Part shown: positions 1 through 9,503 of the stretch, one piece after another
How the letters are laid out: each line of letters opens with the position of its first letter
Numbering within the stretch: position 1 is the stretch's first letter
Virus record (IMG/VR): IMGVR_UViG_3300024520_000362
Coordinates: 1-29,568 of that record
DNA length: 29,568 nucleotides
Direction: 5' to 3' (one strand)
Origin: a virus
The notes under the pieces: generated by a model
Seen by the model: only the letters and a program-made list of their open reading frames with translations
What the model was told of the DNA's origin: nothing
The model's database searches: none
Translations under genes and position numbers: made by a program

Positions 1-1
1 T

Positions 2-2596
2 GCCTCTGGTGCTGAAGCCTTCAAGTTCTTGCGTGTTGCTCAACTCTCAGTCGTCCAGCCCACCACAAGCGTTGCCGATGCGGTTAACGCTGTGTCCTCC
101 GTGCTCAACTCCTATAACAAGGATATCTCCGAAACCGACAGGGTCACGGCCATCTGGTTCAAGACGATGGAGCTTGGTCGCTTCCGTCTTAACGAGGTTG
201 CCAACCGTATCGGCCGCCTGACATTCTCCGCCAATGCTCTTGGCATCTCGTTCGAGGAGTCTGCGGCTTCCTTGAGCCTCCTGACACGTAAGGGCATCCC
301 GGCTAACGAAGCTAGCACGTTGCTGATCAACGTCATCAACCAGTTGATCAAGGCTAGCCCGGCCTTGCAAGATGTCTTCCGCAAGTGGGGTGTTGGTTCA
401 GGACAGGCAGCCATCGCTACCTTCGGGTGGGCCGGCACCGTTGAGAAGCTCTCGCAGGAAGTCGCTGGTAGCTCTCAAGAATTGTCAGCACTCTTCCCCG
501 AGTTGCGGGCCTTCCGAGGGTTGACGGGTCTTGCTGCCAACGGTGCGGAGGAACTCGGCGAAGAGATCGAGAAGCTTACCGGCGCACAAGAGGACTTCAA
601 CAAAGCCCTCAAGGACACTACGGGCAGCGCCGGCTTCCGTGCTCAAGCTGCGTTCAACGAACTCAAGAACACGATGGCGGGGCTCAGTGACATCGCCCTC
701 GCAGCAGGAGTTGTTCTCGGTCGGGATCTAGCGGATTCCTTGGGTCTTGGCACTCAAGCAATCAAAACCTTCACCAACCAAACCAAGTTCGCCCTTGAGA
801 TTCTTAACACTATCCAGAATGTCCGTGATGCTGCGAACATTGCACCGGCCATCTCCGACCCTATCGCAGAGGGGCTGAACGAATTCAAGGAGTCCATCGC
901 CGCACGGGCGCAACTCACCAACAAGTTCGCTGCCTTTGTCCGTAAGAACATCAACGAGCTTCAAGATGCCAATGCCGGTAAGCTGCTCGAAGACAAGGAG
1001 TTCTTCAAGGCATCTCTCGAAGTCCGCAACGCCGCCCTCAGTAAGGAGCGAGGTCTTCTTGACAAGCAAGCAACGCAGCTTAGGAAGTCTGTCAAGACCA
1101 CCAAGACACTCACCGACGAGATGCGGTCCTTGGTCGAGGATCAGTTCCAAGGTGCACAGCGCACGTCAGACCAGATCCGAGGCATCCTCTCTGACACCTT
1201 GGGCGAAGACGTCACGCGGAACATTCTTGGACGCGAAGACCAGCTTGCCATCCAGCGTCTGCAACAGCTACAACAAGATGCCCGTCAATCTGCGAAGGTC
1301 AATGACGTAGGTGCGCTTCGCACTGCGACCAACGCATCTGTCCAGATCCTTAAGGCTCAGCAGGCCCGCATCGCCTCTGAGCTTGGCAAGTTCAAGAAGA
1401 GTGACCTTAACAGCCCCGACAAGAAGGACGAGTTCCTCTCCCGCACCGCTGGCCTGCAAGACATCCAGCGGATCATCAACAACCTCAAGCGGGAAGAGTT
1501 CCAGATTGAGTTGCGCATCAGCAAAGAGAACCGGGAGCGCGCAGAAAAAGTTGTTGCTCTTGCTGAGCGTAATCGTATTGTCATCAAGGACATTGCATCA
1601 GAGCAGAAGCGACTGTTCAAGCTAGACCCCTCAACCTTCAAGACAATCGAAGAGGGTGCTCAGGCTTTCGACTCTCTTGCTGATGGCATCTTGGGCCGGA
1701 CTGAGGCTGTCAGCCCCGCTGAAGCCCAGAACATGGCCCGCCTTGTTGCGGCGATGCGTGAAAGCTTCAGCATTGAACTGCAACGTGAGGTCGGTCTGAA
1801 GAACCTCACGCGAGCCCTGACAGACATGGGTGAGGCATCCAAGAAGGTCCAGTCGGATCTTACCGAGAATCTGGCAGTGCCGCTGCTGATCCAGTTTGCC
1901 AAGATCGAGGAACAGGCTCTGCGAACAGCAGATGCCATCGCTAAGATTCAGCCGGGACTAGGTATCGAAGCTGCTAAGGATCAGCTACGCGAACTTCGAG
2001 ATGTCCAGGGTAAGAAGGGTGTCGGAGGTCTCAGCCGTGCCCTCTTTCCTGAGGTCAAAGCCACGAGCAACCCTTTCAGCCCCTTGCCGGCAAGTGGGGA
2101 TGTTGCGAAGGACGCCTTCCTCAACGACTTTATCAAGACCTTTGACTCTAAAGAAAACCTCAAGATCCAAGAGACACGTAAGATCGCACAGAGGGCTGCC
2201 ATCCAACGGGCTGAACAACTTAGGAACCAAGTCAAGGTGTTCAACTTTTTCTCAAGGATCCTCACAGGTCGCAGCCTAGCCCCTCTAGCTCAACCTCGCG
2301 AAGACCAAACACAGTTTCGCGCCGAAGGTGGCAGCATCTTCCAGCCACGAGGAACCGACAGGGTCCCGGTCATGGCGACGGTTGGCGAGTTCATCAACGA
2401 CAAGAAATCCACCCAGAGGTTCTTCCCTCAGCTGGTGGCGATGAACGCAGGCAACGCCCCACAACCTATGGGGAACACAAGTAACTTCGGAGACATCAAC
2501 GTCACAGTTCAAGGCTCTCGGACGCCGGAAGCTACTGGGCAGAACATTGGCCGCGCCTTGCGACGTGAGATGCGTCGCGGCATCACAAGACTATAA
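2..2596 (+). CDS. Tail tape measure protein (5' end cut by window edge)
   Basis: The reading frame is open from the first bases of the window, so the true start lies upstream; the TTG at position 29 is just a leucine codon inside it. The visible 864 residues are mostly helical and rich in Ala, Leu, Lys and Glu. The N-terminal part resembles the conserved region of phage tape measure proteins (TP901/PhageMin_Tail type), with residues such as ANEASTLLINVINQL. The C-terminal part has the typical tape-measure ending, with RVPVMATVGEFINDKKS close to the end. Such proteins fill the tail tube, set its length and help pass DNA through the envelope. The following tail genes on the same strand agree. 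The long helical middle is expected for the family. Family call is secure; exact tail type is not visible. Confidence 0.9.
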   Translation, partial: ASGAEAFKFLRVAQLSVVQPTTSVADAVNAVSSVLNSYNKDISETDRVTAIWFKTMELGRFRLNEVANRIGRLTFSANALGISFEESAASLSLLTRKGIPANEASTLLINVINQLIKASPALQDVFRKWGVGSGQAAIATFGWAGTVEKLSQEVAGSSQELSALFPELRAFRGLTGLAANGAEELGEEIEKLTGAQEDFNKALKDTTGSAGFRAQAAFNELKNTMAGLSDIALAAGVVLGRDLADSLGLGTQAIKTFTNQTKFALEILNTIQNVRDAANIAPAISDPIAEGLNEFKESIAARAQLTNKFAAFVRKNINELQDANAGKLLEDKEFFKASLEVRNAALSKERGLLDKQATQLRKSVKTTKTLTDEMRSLVEDQFQGAQRTSDQIRGILSDTLGEDVTRNILGREDQLAIQRLQQLQQDARQSAKVNDVGALRTATNASVQILKAQQARIASELGKFKKSDLNSPDKKDEFLSRTAGLQDIQRIINNLKREEFQIELRISKENRERAEKVVALAERNRIVIKDIASEQKRLFKLDPSTFKTIEEGAQAFDSLADGILGRTEAVSPAEAQNMARLVAAMRESFSIELQREVGLKNLTRALTDMGEASKKVQSDLTENLAVPLLIQFAKIEEQALRTADAIAKIQPGLGIEAAKDQLRELRDVQGKKGVGGLSRALFPEVKATSNPFSPLPASGDVAKDAFLNDFIKTFDSKENLKIQETRKIAQRAAIQRAEQLRNQVKVFNFFSRILTGRSLAPLAQPREDQTQFRAEGGSIFQPRGTDRVPVMATVGEFINDKKSTQRFFPQLVAMNAGNAPQPMGNTSNFGDINVTVQGSRTPEATGQNIGRALRREMRRGITRL

Positions 2597-2604
2597 GGAG
2601 TATC

Positions 2605-3159
2605 ATGCAGAGAGTTGACAGCATCAACCTGCGCGACCAAGTTCACGGCTCACGTGCTCGTCGTGCCGAGGTTGCCCAAGACATCCAACCCAGGGGTAAG
2701 TATCACGTCGAGCATTGGCGTGAAGGCAAGCTCATCGCCATCTACGATTTCAAGAATGGAATCACCAACGTTGGCAAGAACTACTTGCTCGGCACGGGGT
2801 TTCACGCTGAGGCTCAGATTGCCACGTGGTATATCGGGCTGATCAACAACGCCGGCTTCACTGCCCTGGCCGCCACGGATACGATGGCTGCTCATGCCGG
2901 CTGGACGGAGACGACCAGTTACAACGAGGCGACTCGCGTCGAGTGGACCGAGGGCGTGCCTGCTGCCCAGTCCATCACGAACGTCGTTGCCGTAACCTTC
3001 ACGATGAATGCCAGCCTTACGGTCAATGGCATCTTCCTGAACAGCGTCAACACCAAGGGTGGAGCAACCGGAACTCTCTGGTCCACTGGCTCTTTCGCTG
3101 CTCCGGTTCCCGTTGTGAACCTGGACGAGCTTAAGGTCACCTACACTCTGAACGCATAA
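2605..3159 (+). CDS. Conserved phage protein of the tail region
   Basis: This is a 184-residue protein with a perfect ribosome site (AAGGAG) five bases before its ATG, eight bases after the tape measure stop. The N-terminus carries a segment about a region without a gap after a start (FKNGITNVGKNYLLGTGF), then an aromatic, Gly- and Thr-rich stretch with WYIGLINN and DTMAAHAGWTE. I recognise this pattern as a conserved protein found in many tailed phages, often close to tail genes, usually left unnamed. Its beta-rich composition suits a structural virion component. No catalytic motif is seen. Position between tape measure and tail-tip genes supports a minor structural role, but this is inference. 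Confidence 0.7.
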   Translation: MQRVDSINLRDQVHGSRARRAEVAQDIQPRGKYHVEHWREGKLIAIYDFKNGITNVGKNYLLGTGFHAEAQIATWYIGLINNAGFTALAATDTMAAHAGWTETTSYNEATRVEWTEGVPAAQSITNVVAVTFTMNASLTVNGIFLNSVNTKGGATGTLWSTGSFAAPVPVVNLDELKVTYTLNA

Positions 3160-3168
3160 GAGTAGCAG

Positions 3169-5121
3169 ATGCCCGCTGTAGTTGGAAACGGAACGATGAT
3201 CATCGCCGAGCCGCGCGCCGCGGCAGGTGATGGCCCCGGTAACGGAGTCTTTCATCTCCTAGACGAGAACAATGGAAACATTGGCTCGTTTGGGGTAACA
3301 GACCTCAACGAATCCTTCTGCAGCGGCGCATTTGACTCTGCTGGAAATGCTTACGTCTCTAGTGTCCTACCATCAACAGGTGTGATCTCTGTAGGTAAAT
3401 ACAATGCCGCAGGTGTTGAGCAGTGGCATGTAACTGTTGACACTGATGCAGTCTCTGCCCTCGGTGACCGTGGCGGATACATCACAATCGTCCAAGATGT
3501 CTGCTACGTGTGGACGTCTGCTAACGAGATCCATCGACTCAACACTGCTACTGGTGCCAACAACGATGGTGCTGGCCCGTGGATTAGTTCTCCACGAGTT
3601 CCTCAGACTCGGGTGCCAAATCGCACAACTCATCGCGGCCGCCCCATCCTGGCCTCGTCAACAGCCAACCTCTACTTGCTTCAAGGCCGTAAGTCAGGAG
3701 CCTTCAGCGACCACAACTTCATGATCATTGACCGTAGCACAGGAGCAACTAAGCTCAACGTCTCGCTGTGGTCAACTAACATGGGTGGAGATGCCGACGA
3801 CTTCGAGTCATGGGGTCTGACGGTTGATGAGAATGAGAACGTCTACGTTGCTTGGCATAGGAACGAAGATACTCCCATCCGTGAGACACGGATCAACAAA
3901 TACAATGTCGGCGGCACGCTACAATACAGCAAGAACCACGACTCTCTCCTGTCAGCAGTCGGGGCAATTTGGTATGACCCCTCATCTTCCACACTGTTTG
4001 CCAGCCTGAACCCCGCCCAAGTTGATACTATCAACATTACTAATGGCAATATCATTTCAACATCTGCTTCAACGGGTCGAGGTAATAGTCTTACTTGGCT
4101 AGTCACGCTACCTCCGAGTGTGGGTGACGACTTCATCTTTGCTGAGACAGGGATTACCGAGAAACCTATCTGGCGGCACGAGCGTGTTGATGTCAGCAAT
4201 AGTATTTGGGGAGGAACTGAACTTTCACTGACGGTGCAAGCGCAGCCCGTTGCTCAGATCTTTCACCAGTTTGATTGGACAAACGCACTCGCGGAGTTTG
4301 TGTCCGACACTTTGGCACTGTCACAAGTCATCGGCCTGAACGTCATCTACAACCGAACGGTTGTAGACACCCTAGCACTTACTGACTTGGTTGAGCGAAC
4401 CATCGGTGGCTCTGTTACCGATACTCTAGCCCTTAACGATGTTGTGGCATTAACTGTTGACCGGACTATTTCAGACACCCTAGCCTTGACTGACTTGGCT
4501 GCTGCCACCACAGGCCGGCCTCAGATAGTTACCGACACACTCAACCTCACAGACCTTGCTGAGGCTGAGGTCATCCTCTCGATCGTCGACGCGCTTAACC
4601 TAACACAAGTCATCGCTCGAAACGTAATCTATAACCGGGAGATCATTGACACCCTCAACCTAACCCAAGGCATCCTTCAGCTAGGGTTGGAGTTGTGTAG
4701 TGGTGAAGGGTTCACACCCGTCCCCGCTCTAGGCATCTCCCCGTTCGTCACGTTGACCTTCCCGTTCGTGGCACCGGCACTAACCGTTAACCTACGAGTT
4801 CCTGAGTTCGGCAACATCCACAGGCTTGACCTGGGCACGGTTGTCCGGCGGAACAGGGGTGGAGCCCTCAAGGCTTGCCGGCCTGTCACGTGGCCGATGG
4901 TTGAGGAACTCCAACTCACGTTTGAGAACCTTTCTGATGCACAGAAGATCGCTCTTGCAGCCTTCCTCATCACATCGGCTGGGTTGGAGATCGGGCTGTT
5001 GGATCACGAGAACCGTCAGTGGAAGGGTGTCATCATCACCCCAAGCAACAGCATCACTCACGCTAACCCTGGGTGCAGCTTTGAAACAGGCTTCACCTTC
5101 CGAGGCAAGCTCCAACCATGA
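3169..5121 (+). CDS. Repeat-bearing tail protein with beta-propeller-like N-terminus
   Basis: The 650-residue protein falls into three parts. Residues 1-350 are beta-rich with recurring VDENENVYVAW-like and DSAGNAYVSS-like strands, which resemble propeller or NHL-type repeats. Residues 379-502 hold seven copies of a DTLALTDL-type motif about 16-21 residues apart. Residues 539-650 form a compact domain that aligns with the next protein along its length. The layout suggests a tail-tip or fibre-like virion protein whose C-terminal domain docks on the tail. The ATG lies ten bases after the previous stop, with only a weak ribosome site (GAGTAG). Function is inferred from location and repeats. No enzymatic motif is evident. 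Confidence 0.65.
   Translation: MPAVVGNGTMIIAEPRAAAGDGPGNGVFHLLDENNGNIGSFGVTDLNESFCSGAFDSAGNAYVSSVLPSTGVISVGKYNAAGVEQWHVTVDTDAVSALGDRGGYITIVQDVCYVWTSANEIHRLNTATGANNDGAGPWISSPRVPQTRVPNRTTHRGRPILASSTANLYLLQGRKSGAFSDHNFMIIDRSTGATKLNVSLWSTNMGGDADDFESWGLTVDENENVYVAWHRNEDTPIRETRINKYNVGGTLQYSKNHDSLLSAVGAIWYDPSSSTLFASLNPAQVDTINITNGNIISTSASTGRGNSLTWLVTLPPSVGDDFIFAETGITEKPIWRHERVDVSNSIWGGTELSLTVQAQPVAQIFHQFDWTNALAEFVSDTLALSQVIGLNVIYNRTVVDTLALTDLVERTIGGSVTDTLALNDVVALTVDRTISDTLALTDLAAATTGRPQIVTDTLNLTDLAEAEVILSIVDALNLTQVIARNVIYNREIIDTLNLTQGILQLGLELCSGEGFTPVPALGISPFVTLTFPFVAPALTVNLRVPEFGNIHRLDLGTVVRRNRGGALKACRPVTWPMVEELQLTFENLSDAQKIALAAFLITSAGLEIGLLDHENRQWKGVIITPSNSITHANPGCSFETGFTFRGKLQP
4303..4672 (+). 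repeat. Seven-copy DTLALTDL protein repeat coding region
   Basis: The translated product of this segment contains DTLALSQ, DTLALTDL, DTLALND, DTLALTDL, DTLNLTDL, VDALNLTQ and DTLNLTQ at residues about 380, 400, 418, 436, 456, 473 and 494. The first and last repeats also share a longer block with NVIYNR before the Asp. At DNA level the copies have drifted in third codon positions, so the array is old or held by selection on protein. Confidence 0.8.
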
Positions 5122-5516
5122 GCGTCATCTTCACTCACCCTTACGGTGTCAACACTCTGGTCTTGCGTATGCGCAGTCCAGAGTTTGGCGATGATGAAAT
5201 CCTCGGCCTCAACACCCGGTTCAAGGTGGCGATGGACGGGACGGATTACAGCTATCGAGCCACCCCATCGAGCACGTCGTTCAACCTATCGTTCACCAAT
5301 CTCACCCGACGTAAGGCGATGGAGCTTCGCAACTTCCTCATGACTTCCGCCAGTGAAGAGATTGGCTACGTAGGTCACGACGGTAGAACCTGGCGAGGTA
5401 AGTTGTTGATCGAAGCTGGTGAACTCATCACGGCTGGCACGGGACCTGGTGACGCTACGATGCGCAAAGAAGACACGAGCATCACTCTGCAATTTGAAGG
5501 CGAGTTGATTACGTGA
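5118..5516 (+). CDS. Small tail protein related to the preceding C-terminal domain
   Basis: This 132-residue protein starts at an ATG that overlaps the previous stop (ATGA). It aligns with the last 110 residues of the preceding 650-residue protein: both have R-x-PEFG or RSPEFG, then an L-x-LxFxNL strand, a helix ending in FLxTSAxxEIG, an HDGRTWRGKL or HENRQWKGVI strand, and a final F-x-G-x-L. This shows a domain duplication. Domains of this size and order often belong to tail-tip or distal tail assembly, and the neighbours support that. No catalytic motif is visible. The specific role is unknown. Confidence 0.65.
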   Translation: MSVIFTHPYGVNTLVLRMRSPEFGDDEILGLNTRFKVAMDGTDYSYRATPSSTSFNLSFTNLTRRKAMELRNFLMTSASEEIGYVGHDGRTWRGKLLIEAGELITAGTGPGDATMRKEDTSITLQFEGELIT

Positions 5517-8209
5517 GTCGGACTCTTACCGCTGCTGCAACGACGAAGACTCAGACTCCTTTGGGGACTGAGCCTATTATCCTTGTAGCCATCAGTTGGA
5601 ACCAGTTGACCCCGCAGTATTATGCGGATAAGGACCTGGTTGTCGGGACAATCAACGCTGATGGTCGGCTCCTAGAGGTTGGCTCTATCAACACCGTGCA
5701 GAAGTCCATAGCGTCTGGGGCTGTTGGGATCGTCTCCATCACTCTTGACGACTGCGATGGAGTTATCAAGACTCTCCTAGACTCCACACCTATTGAGAAC
5801 ACGCCCATCACGGTCTATCAACATTACGAAGGTGGTGTTGAGGCTGACCTGTTCAAGCTGTTCGAAGGTGTCATCACCAACCCTATCGAGTGGTCAGAAG
5901 CCGAGCGTATCCTACGCTTTGATTCAGAGACTCGGGTGGACGACAGGGACATCGGCTTCAGCCTGACTTCTGTAGATCAGTTGATCCAGGTGTCGGCCAT
6001 CGAGTCGCTGAAATCCAACCCAGACGCTACAGGTAAAGCCTGGCCCCTAGTGATGGGCACCCCTCTTAAGGTTCCAGTCCCGAAAGTCATTCGCTCATCC
6101 CAAGCCACCACGGTTCAACAGTTCGAGACTGGTGATGCGACGGTCACCGTTGAAGACGGCAGCGAGTTTGATATCGGGGAGATCTGCGACCTAGAGGTCA
6201 ACGGTGCTCTCTTCAACGCTCGCTATGATGGAGCTAATGTCTTCACGATCCTGGCAGCCAATGTTGCCATACACTCCAACCTAGACATCACGGCCCGTGT
6301 TGTTGCTGACCCAGACTTCAACAATCCTAAAGCCTTCTGGTTGCTGAACTACGTCAATGACCCTGTGTCTCTGGTTGGGCAATTTGTCCACATCGCTGAC
6401 ACGTTGAACATTGACACCCAGATCAATTACGTGGAGTCGCAGGAAGGTAACAAGATCATCCTCCGCGACCCTTTCCAGAAAGCTGATGGTGAGTATACAC
6501 TACTTGCTGCTGGGTTCCGGGTTACTGCCGCATCCAAGGTCCCGCTTGTGGGTTGGACCTTCACTTTCAATGAAGAGGATACAGCCCCTGACGGGTTTGA
6601 CATCACCATTGTTGGTGGACTTGTCACAGCCTTTGGTTGGAAGATCGCTGCTGGCACTGTTCTACGGAAGTGGCTTGGTCCGGAGTATGTTGTTGCAACC
6701 ATCGAGACCGGAACAGTTCGTGCCGTCTACGCTAAGCGGGATGGGGTCTTTACCCAGATTCCAGATGAGTTCTACGAAGTCACTGCCGGTGCAGCGTGGC
6801 AGGTCTTCAATCCCGTAACAGGCATCACTGAGACTTTCTACAACGACACACTTTTTATCCCCGTCACAGTTGTCAAGTTCCCTCGGCCACTGTGGCAGTA
6901 TGACGGAGCTAAGTGGGATGTCTCCCAGTTCTATGTTACGGTGACTGGACCTGTCAACACTAACACTGCTGACCAGATCCAATATATCGTCGACACGTTC
7001 TCACTCCTGACGGCTGATGCTCCCAGCTTTGCGACTGTCCAGCCGCTACTCGCTGTCTACCCTAGCAACTTTGCCATACTGTCTAGGGAAAACTCCCTCG
7101 GCCTCATCGAGGCTATTGCCTGGCAAGCTCGGTGTGCCATCCTGGTAACTGACGGGACGGTTAAGCTCAAGTATCTGAGTGCCGAGCCTGCTACGGTGTT
7201 GACTGTTGATGAGTCTGTTGTCGAATACAAGTCCATAAGCCTAGGCTTCACGTCTGCTGAAGATGTTGTGACACGTCTACAAGGCGTCTACAAGACAGCA
7301 GGTGTTGAACCAGAGTTCACTTACTCCGTCGACACTAACGTCGCTAAGTATGGACTTCGTGAAGAGTCCGTCGACATGTTCATCTACAACGACTTGGCGT
7401 TGGTCAAGAAGAGCATCGACTTCTGGGCAACTAGGAAGAGTAATGTCTGGCGCATCGTCAGATTGAACAACTTTCTCCAAGCCCTGTCAACTGAAGTCTT
7501 CGATGCCTTAAGCCTAGCATTCGCCGATACCTCCCTACTAGGTATTGCTGCGATTAAGGGTATGGTTCAAGCCCATGAATACAACATCGGAGACGGCACT
7601 GTTGGGTTGGAGCTTTGGCTCCCCAGCATCGCAGGTTCCCTCTTGGTTGAAGCTGGTGCTTGGGTCAGCGATGTTGGAGATGTGTCGCCCACGGCAATTC
7701 TAACCGTGCAACAGGTTGATCCTCTACTGGTTACAATTCCAAAGAAGCGGACGAACAAGCAGTCTCCAGCCATCGTCGTCCGCGAGCTTAATCCAGCCAC
7801 AGACCCTGCCGCCCTTGTTGCTGCTGGCACGCACTTGGTGGATGTCTACGACCACGGCTTTGACAACCCCGTCACCCGACCTAATGTCCCTGCTGACCTG
7901 ACAAACCCTGCTGCCCCAGTTAATGACTTACAGCAAGTCTCAATCTTTGAGGTTGAGACGGACAACAAAGCTGTCGTCACCCAACAGACCTACATCCAGT
8001 CAGGTGCACCCAGCGCTGTTCTAGCCAACATTACTAGTGAAGTGGGTGCAGGTGTCTACAACTGGGCACTCCATCTTGGTGCAGGTCCGGCTACAGGTCA
8101 GGCTAGTGAACTGAACCTGTCAACGGGTATTATAGCGGGGACTAAGGTTGTCCTCCATCGAGTAGGTGCTGACTTCCACTTCTTCTTCCCTGTTGAGGAC
8201 TGTCCTTAA
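5513..8209 (+). CDS. Large tail hub-like / baseplate protein
   Basis: The 898-residue protein begins with GTG in a GTGA overlap with the previous gene. The N-terminal 160 residues are a beta-rich region with an ISLDD-like strand and ETRVDDRDIGFSL, as in hub-type phage tail proteins. Near residue 520 there is a segment (NSLGLIEAIAWQARCAILV, then DGTVKLKYLS) that resembles the gp44/gp27-like hub fold where a tail protein builds a ring at the tail tip. The rest is mainly beta with few cysteines. Its size and place after the distal-tail-like proteins agree with a central tail-tip component. The match is by pattern, so other large tail-tip proteins remain possible. Confidence 0.6.
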   Translation: MSRTLTAAATTKTQTPLGTEPIILVAISWNQLTPQYYADKDLVVGTINADGRLLEVGSINTVQKSIASGAVGIVSITLDDCDGVIKTLLDSTPIENTPITVYQHYEGGVEADLFKLFEGVITNPIEWSEAERILRFDSETRVDDRDIGFSLTSVDQLIQVSAIESLKSNPDATGKAWPLVMGTPLKVPVPKVIRSSQATTVQQFETGDATVTVEDGSEFDIGEICDLEVNGALFNARYDGANVFTILAANVAIHSNLDITARVVADPDFNNPKAFWLLNYVNDPVSLVGQFVHIADTLNIDTQINYVESQEGNKIILRDPFQKADGEYTLLAAGFRVTAASKVPLVGWTFTFNEEDTAPDGFDITIVGGLVTAFGWKIAAGTVLRKWLGPEYVVATIETGTVRAVYAKRDGVFTQIPDEFYEVTAGAAWQVFNPVTGITETFYNDTLFIPVTVVKFPRPLWQYDGAKWDVSQFYVTVTGPVNTNTADQIQYIVDTFSLLTADAPSFATVQPLLAVYPSNFAILSRENSLGLIEAIAWQARCAILVTDGTVKLKYLSAEPATVLTVDESVVEYKSISLGFTSAEDVVTRLQGVYKTAGVEPEFTYSVDTNVAKYGLREESVDMFIYNDLALVKKSIDFWATRKSNVWRIVRLNNFLQALSTEVFDALSLAFADTSLLGIAAIKGMVQAHEYNIGDGTVGLELWLPSIAGSLLVEAGAWVSDVGDVSPTAILTVQQVDPLLVTIPKKRTNKQSPAIVVRELNPATDPAALVAAGTHLVDVYDHGFDNPVTRPNVPADLTNPAAPVNDLQQVSIFEVETDNKAVVTQQTYIQSGAPSAVLANITSEVGAGVYNWALHLGAGPATGQASELNLSTGIIAGTKVVLHRVGADFHFFFPVEDCP

Positions 8210-9135
8210 TGGCGCCTACGTTCTGGGGTCGATGCCCTACAGGGTTGATCAAGCGCACACTTACAGGGCTAGGTTCCAACTCCCTGTGCTGTGCTGTAGC
8301 TTGCACGGACTTCCCAATACTCCGAGTCAACTTTGGATCGGTTACGCCCGTCACAACTTTGGCAGCCCTCATCTATGATGCTTGGGCTGTTAATGTTGTG
8401 TTCAACATGGGGCTGCCAGCCACAACAGACAATAGAACGTTTCCACTCTTTTGGGATCCTATTAAATCCAAGCTTACAGCAAGAGACCCCGGGGATCTCT
8501 CAAGCCAAGCCACGTTTGAAGCGGAGTTCATTGGTATTACGGGCAGCTCGTTTGATTTTCGCATCACCCAAGTAGGCCATGCCCTGGTGGCTGGTGGTGC
8601 AATTTCAACGTATTCTTACCCTGCTGCTGCACCAAGTGTCTGTGGAGTATTGACATCTGGTCCAGCTAGGGAATGGACTAATGTTGCAGGCCCGTTTGTT
8701 TTCCAGGGAGAAGCCTGGACTGTCTACATGCCGGCAGCAAAACGTATAGGTTCGTTCTTCACCCTCTCAGGGTTGAACCCTGCACTCCCCGCAGGCATAG
8801 CTACTCTCAACTTCCAGACTTCTACAGTGCGAGATGGTTGGAGTCTTGGCGGAACTTGGGCAAGTCCTATCTTAGCAGGGCCTGGAGGGGACCACATCTA
8901 CGAAATCTTTGTGCCGTTCCTTGGAGGGTTCCGTGGGATGACTGTCAGGCGCAGGCTTATTATTGGAGGGGTTCAGTCTTCTGCTGTAATTACTGAAGCT
9001 CAACAAGCTTCATCTACAGATTTCACGCGTAGAGTGTGGGGACCTGTTATAGCAACACCGCCTGTCACGGGGTCTGCTAACCTATTCGATGCCACACCTG
9101 AATTTACTAACGCAACTCTGACCGAAGGCCCATGA
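8209..9135 (+). CDS. Uncharacterised tail-region protein
   Basis: This is a 308-residue protein whose ATG overlaps the previous TAA by one base (TAATG). It is rich in Gly, Ala, Thr, Phe and Trp with many predicted beta strands, as expected of a virion surface protein. The N-terminus has an unusual Cys cluster (SLCCAVACTDF). I recognise no family. Its position between the hub-like gene and the last gene of the tail block suggests a tail-tip or host-contact role, and surface proteins in this position diverge quickly. Codon use matches the rest of the tail module. Confidence 0.6.
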   Translation: MAPTFWGRCPTGLIKRTLTGLGSNSLCCAVACTDFPILRVNFGSVTPVTTLAALIYDAWAVNVVFNMGLPATTDNRTFPLFWDPIKSKLTARDPGDLSSQATFEAEFIGITGSSFDFRITQVGHALVAGGAISTYSYPAAAPSVCGVLTSGPAREWTNVAGPFVFQGEAWTVYMPAAKRIGSFFTLSGLNPALPAGIATLNFQTSTVRDGWSLGGTWASPILAGPGGDHIYEIFVPFLGGFRGMTVRRRLIIGGVQSSAVITEAQQASSTDFTRRVWGPVIATPPVTGSANLFDATPEFTNATLTEGP

Positions 9136-9488
9136 TCCAGCAGATCCGTCAGGCTCCAGACGGCACGTTCTTCATCCCTAAGCCACACGCCCAGACTGAG
9201 GCGTTCATGGATAAGAACTACACGCGTGTTGGGGTTGAGCTTCGATGGTTGAAGAAGCCCAATATCTTCCAGAAGGCTAAGTCGTTAGCCGCAGCACTAG
9301 CATCGGGTCCAGCTAGTGAGTTGACCTTCGAAGCCCGGCTCGCTCATTGCATGGCGTGCGCTCAGGGTCTCAAGAAGGTCGGGGAAGATTTGTTCTGTGG
9401 CTTGTGCGGATGTGGGCGTCACCCCTTCTCCCGCCTACGCGTCAAGCTTAAGATGAAGGGAGCCGGGTGCCCACTCAAGAAGTGGTGA
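9132..9488 (+). CDS. Small zinc-ribbon-like protein
   Basis: The 118-residue protein starts at an ATG in an ATGA overlap. The C-terminal third has a dense Cys pattern: HCMAC near residue 77, then FCGLCGCG, then a basic stretch and a final GCPLKKW. Two CxxC pairs plus further Cys are typical of a zinc-binding ribbon. The CGLCGCG...CPxKKW ending recurs in small phage proteins that sit beside tail genes. The N-terminal half (DGTFFIPKPHAQTEAF) is not recognised. It could be a tail assembly or regulatory factor. It is the last gene of the rightward tail module. Confidence 0.6.
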   Translation: MIQQIRQAPDGTFFIPKPHAQTEAFMDKNYTRVGVELRWLKKPNIFQKAKSLAAALASGPASELTFEARLAHCMACAQGLKKVGEDLFCGLCGCGRHPFSRLRVKLKMKGAGCPLKKW

Positions 9489-9494
9489 GCACCC
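9465..9494. terminator. Candidate hairpin between convergent transcription units
   Basis: An interrupted inverted repeat spans the stop codon of the zinc-ribbon gene: an outer GGGTGC/GCACCC pair and an inner CCACT/AGTGG pair around a five-base loop, with a three-base bulge (TGA) on the right arm. It sits in the short gap where plus- and minus-strand operons converge. It has no T tract on either side, so a rho-independent terminator is possible but not convincing. Confidence 0.3.
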
Positions 9495-9503
9495 AGCTTC
9501 AAC

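Noticed and set aside
2650-3255. A 201-residue minus-strand frame under the tail genes
   Set aside because: It spans two plus-strand genes with good ribosome sites and shows no family pattern.
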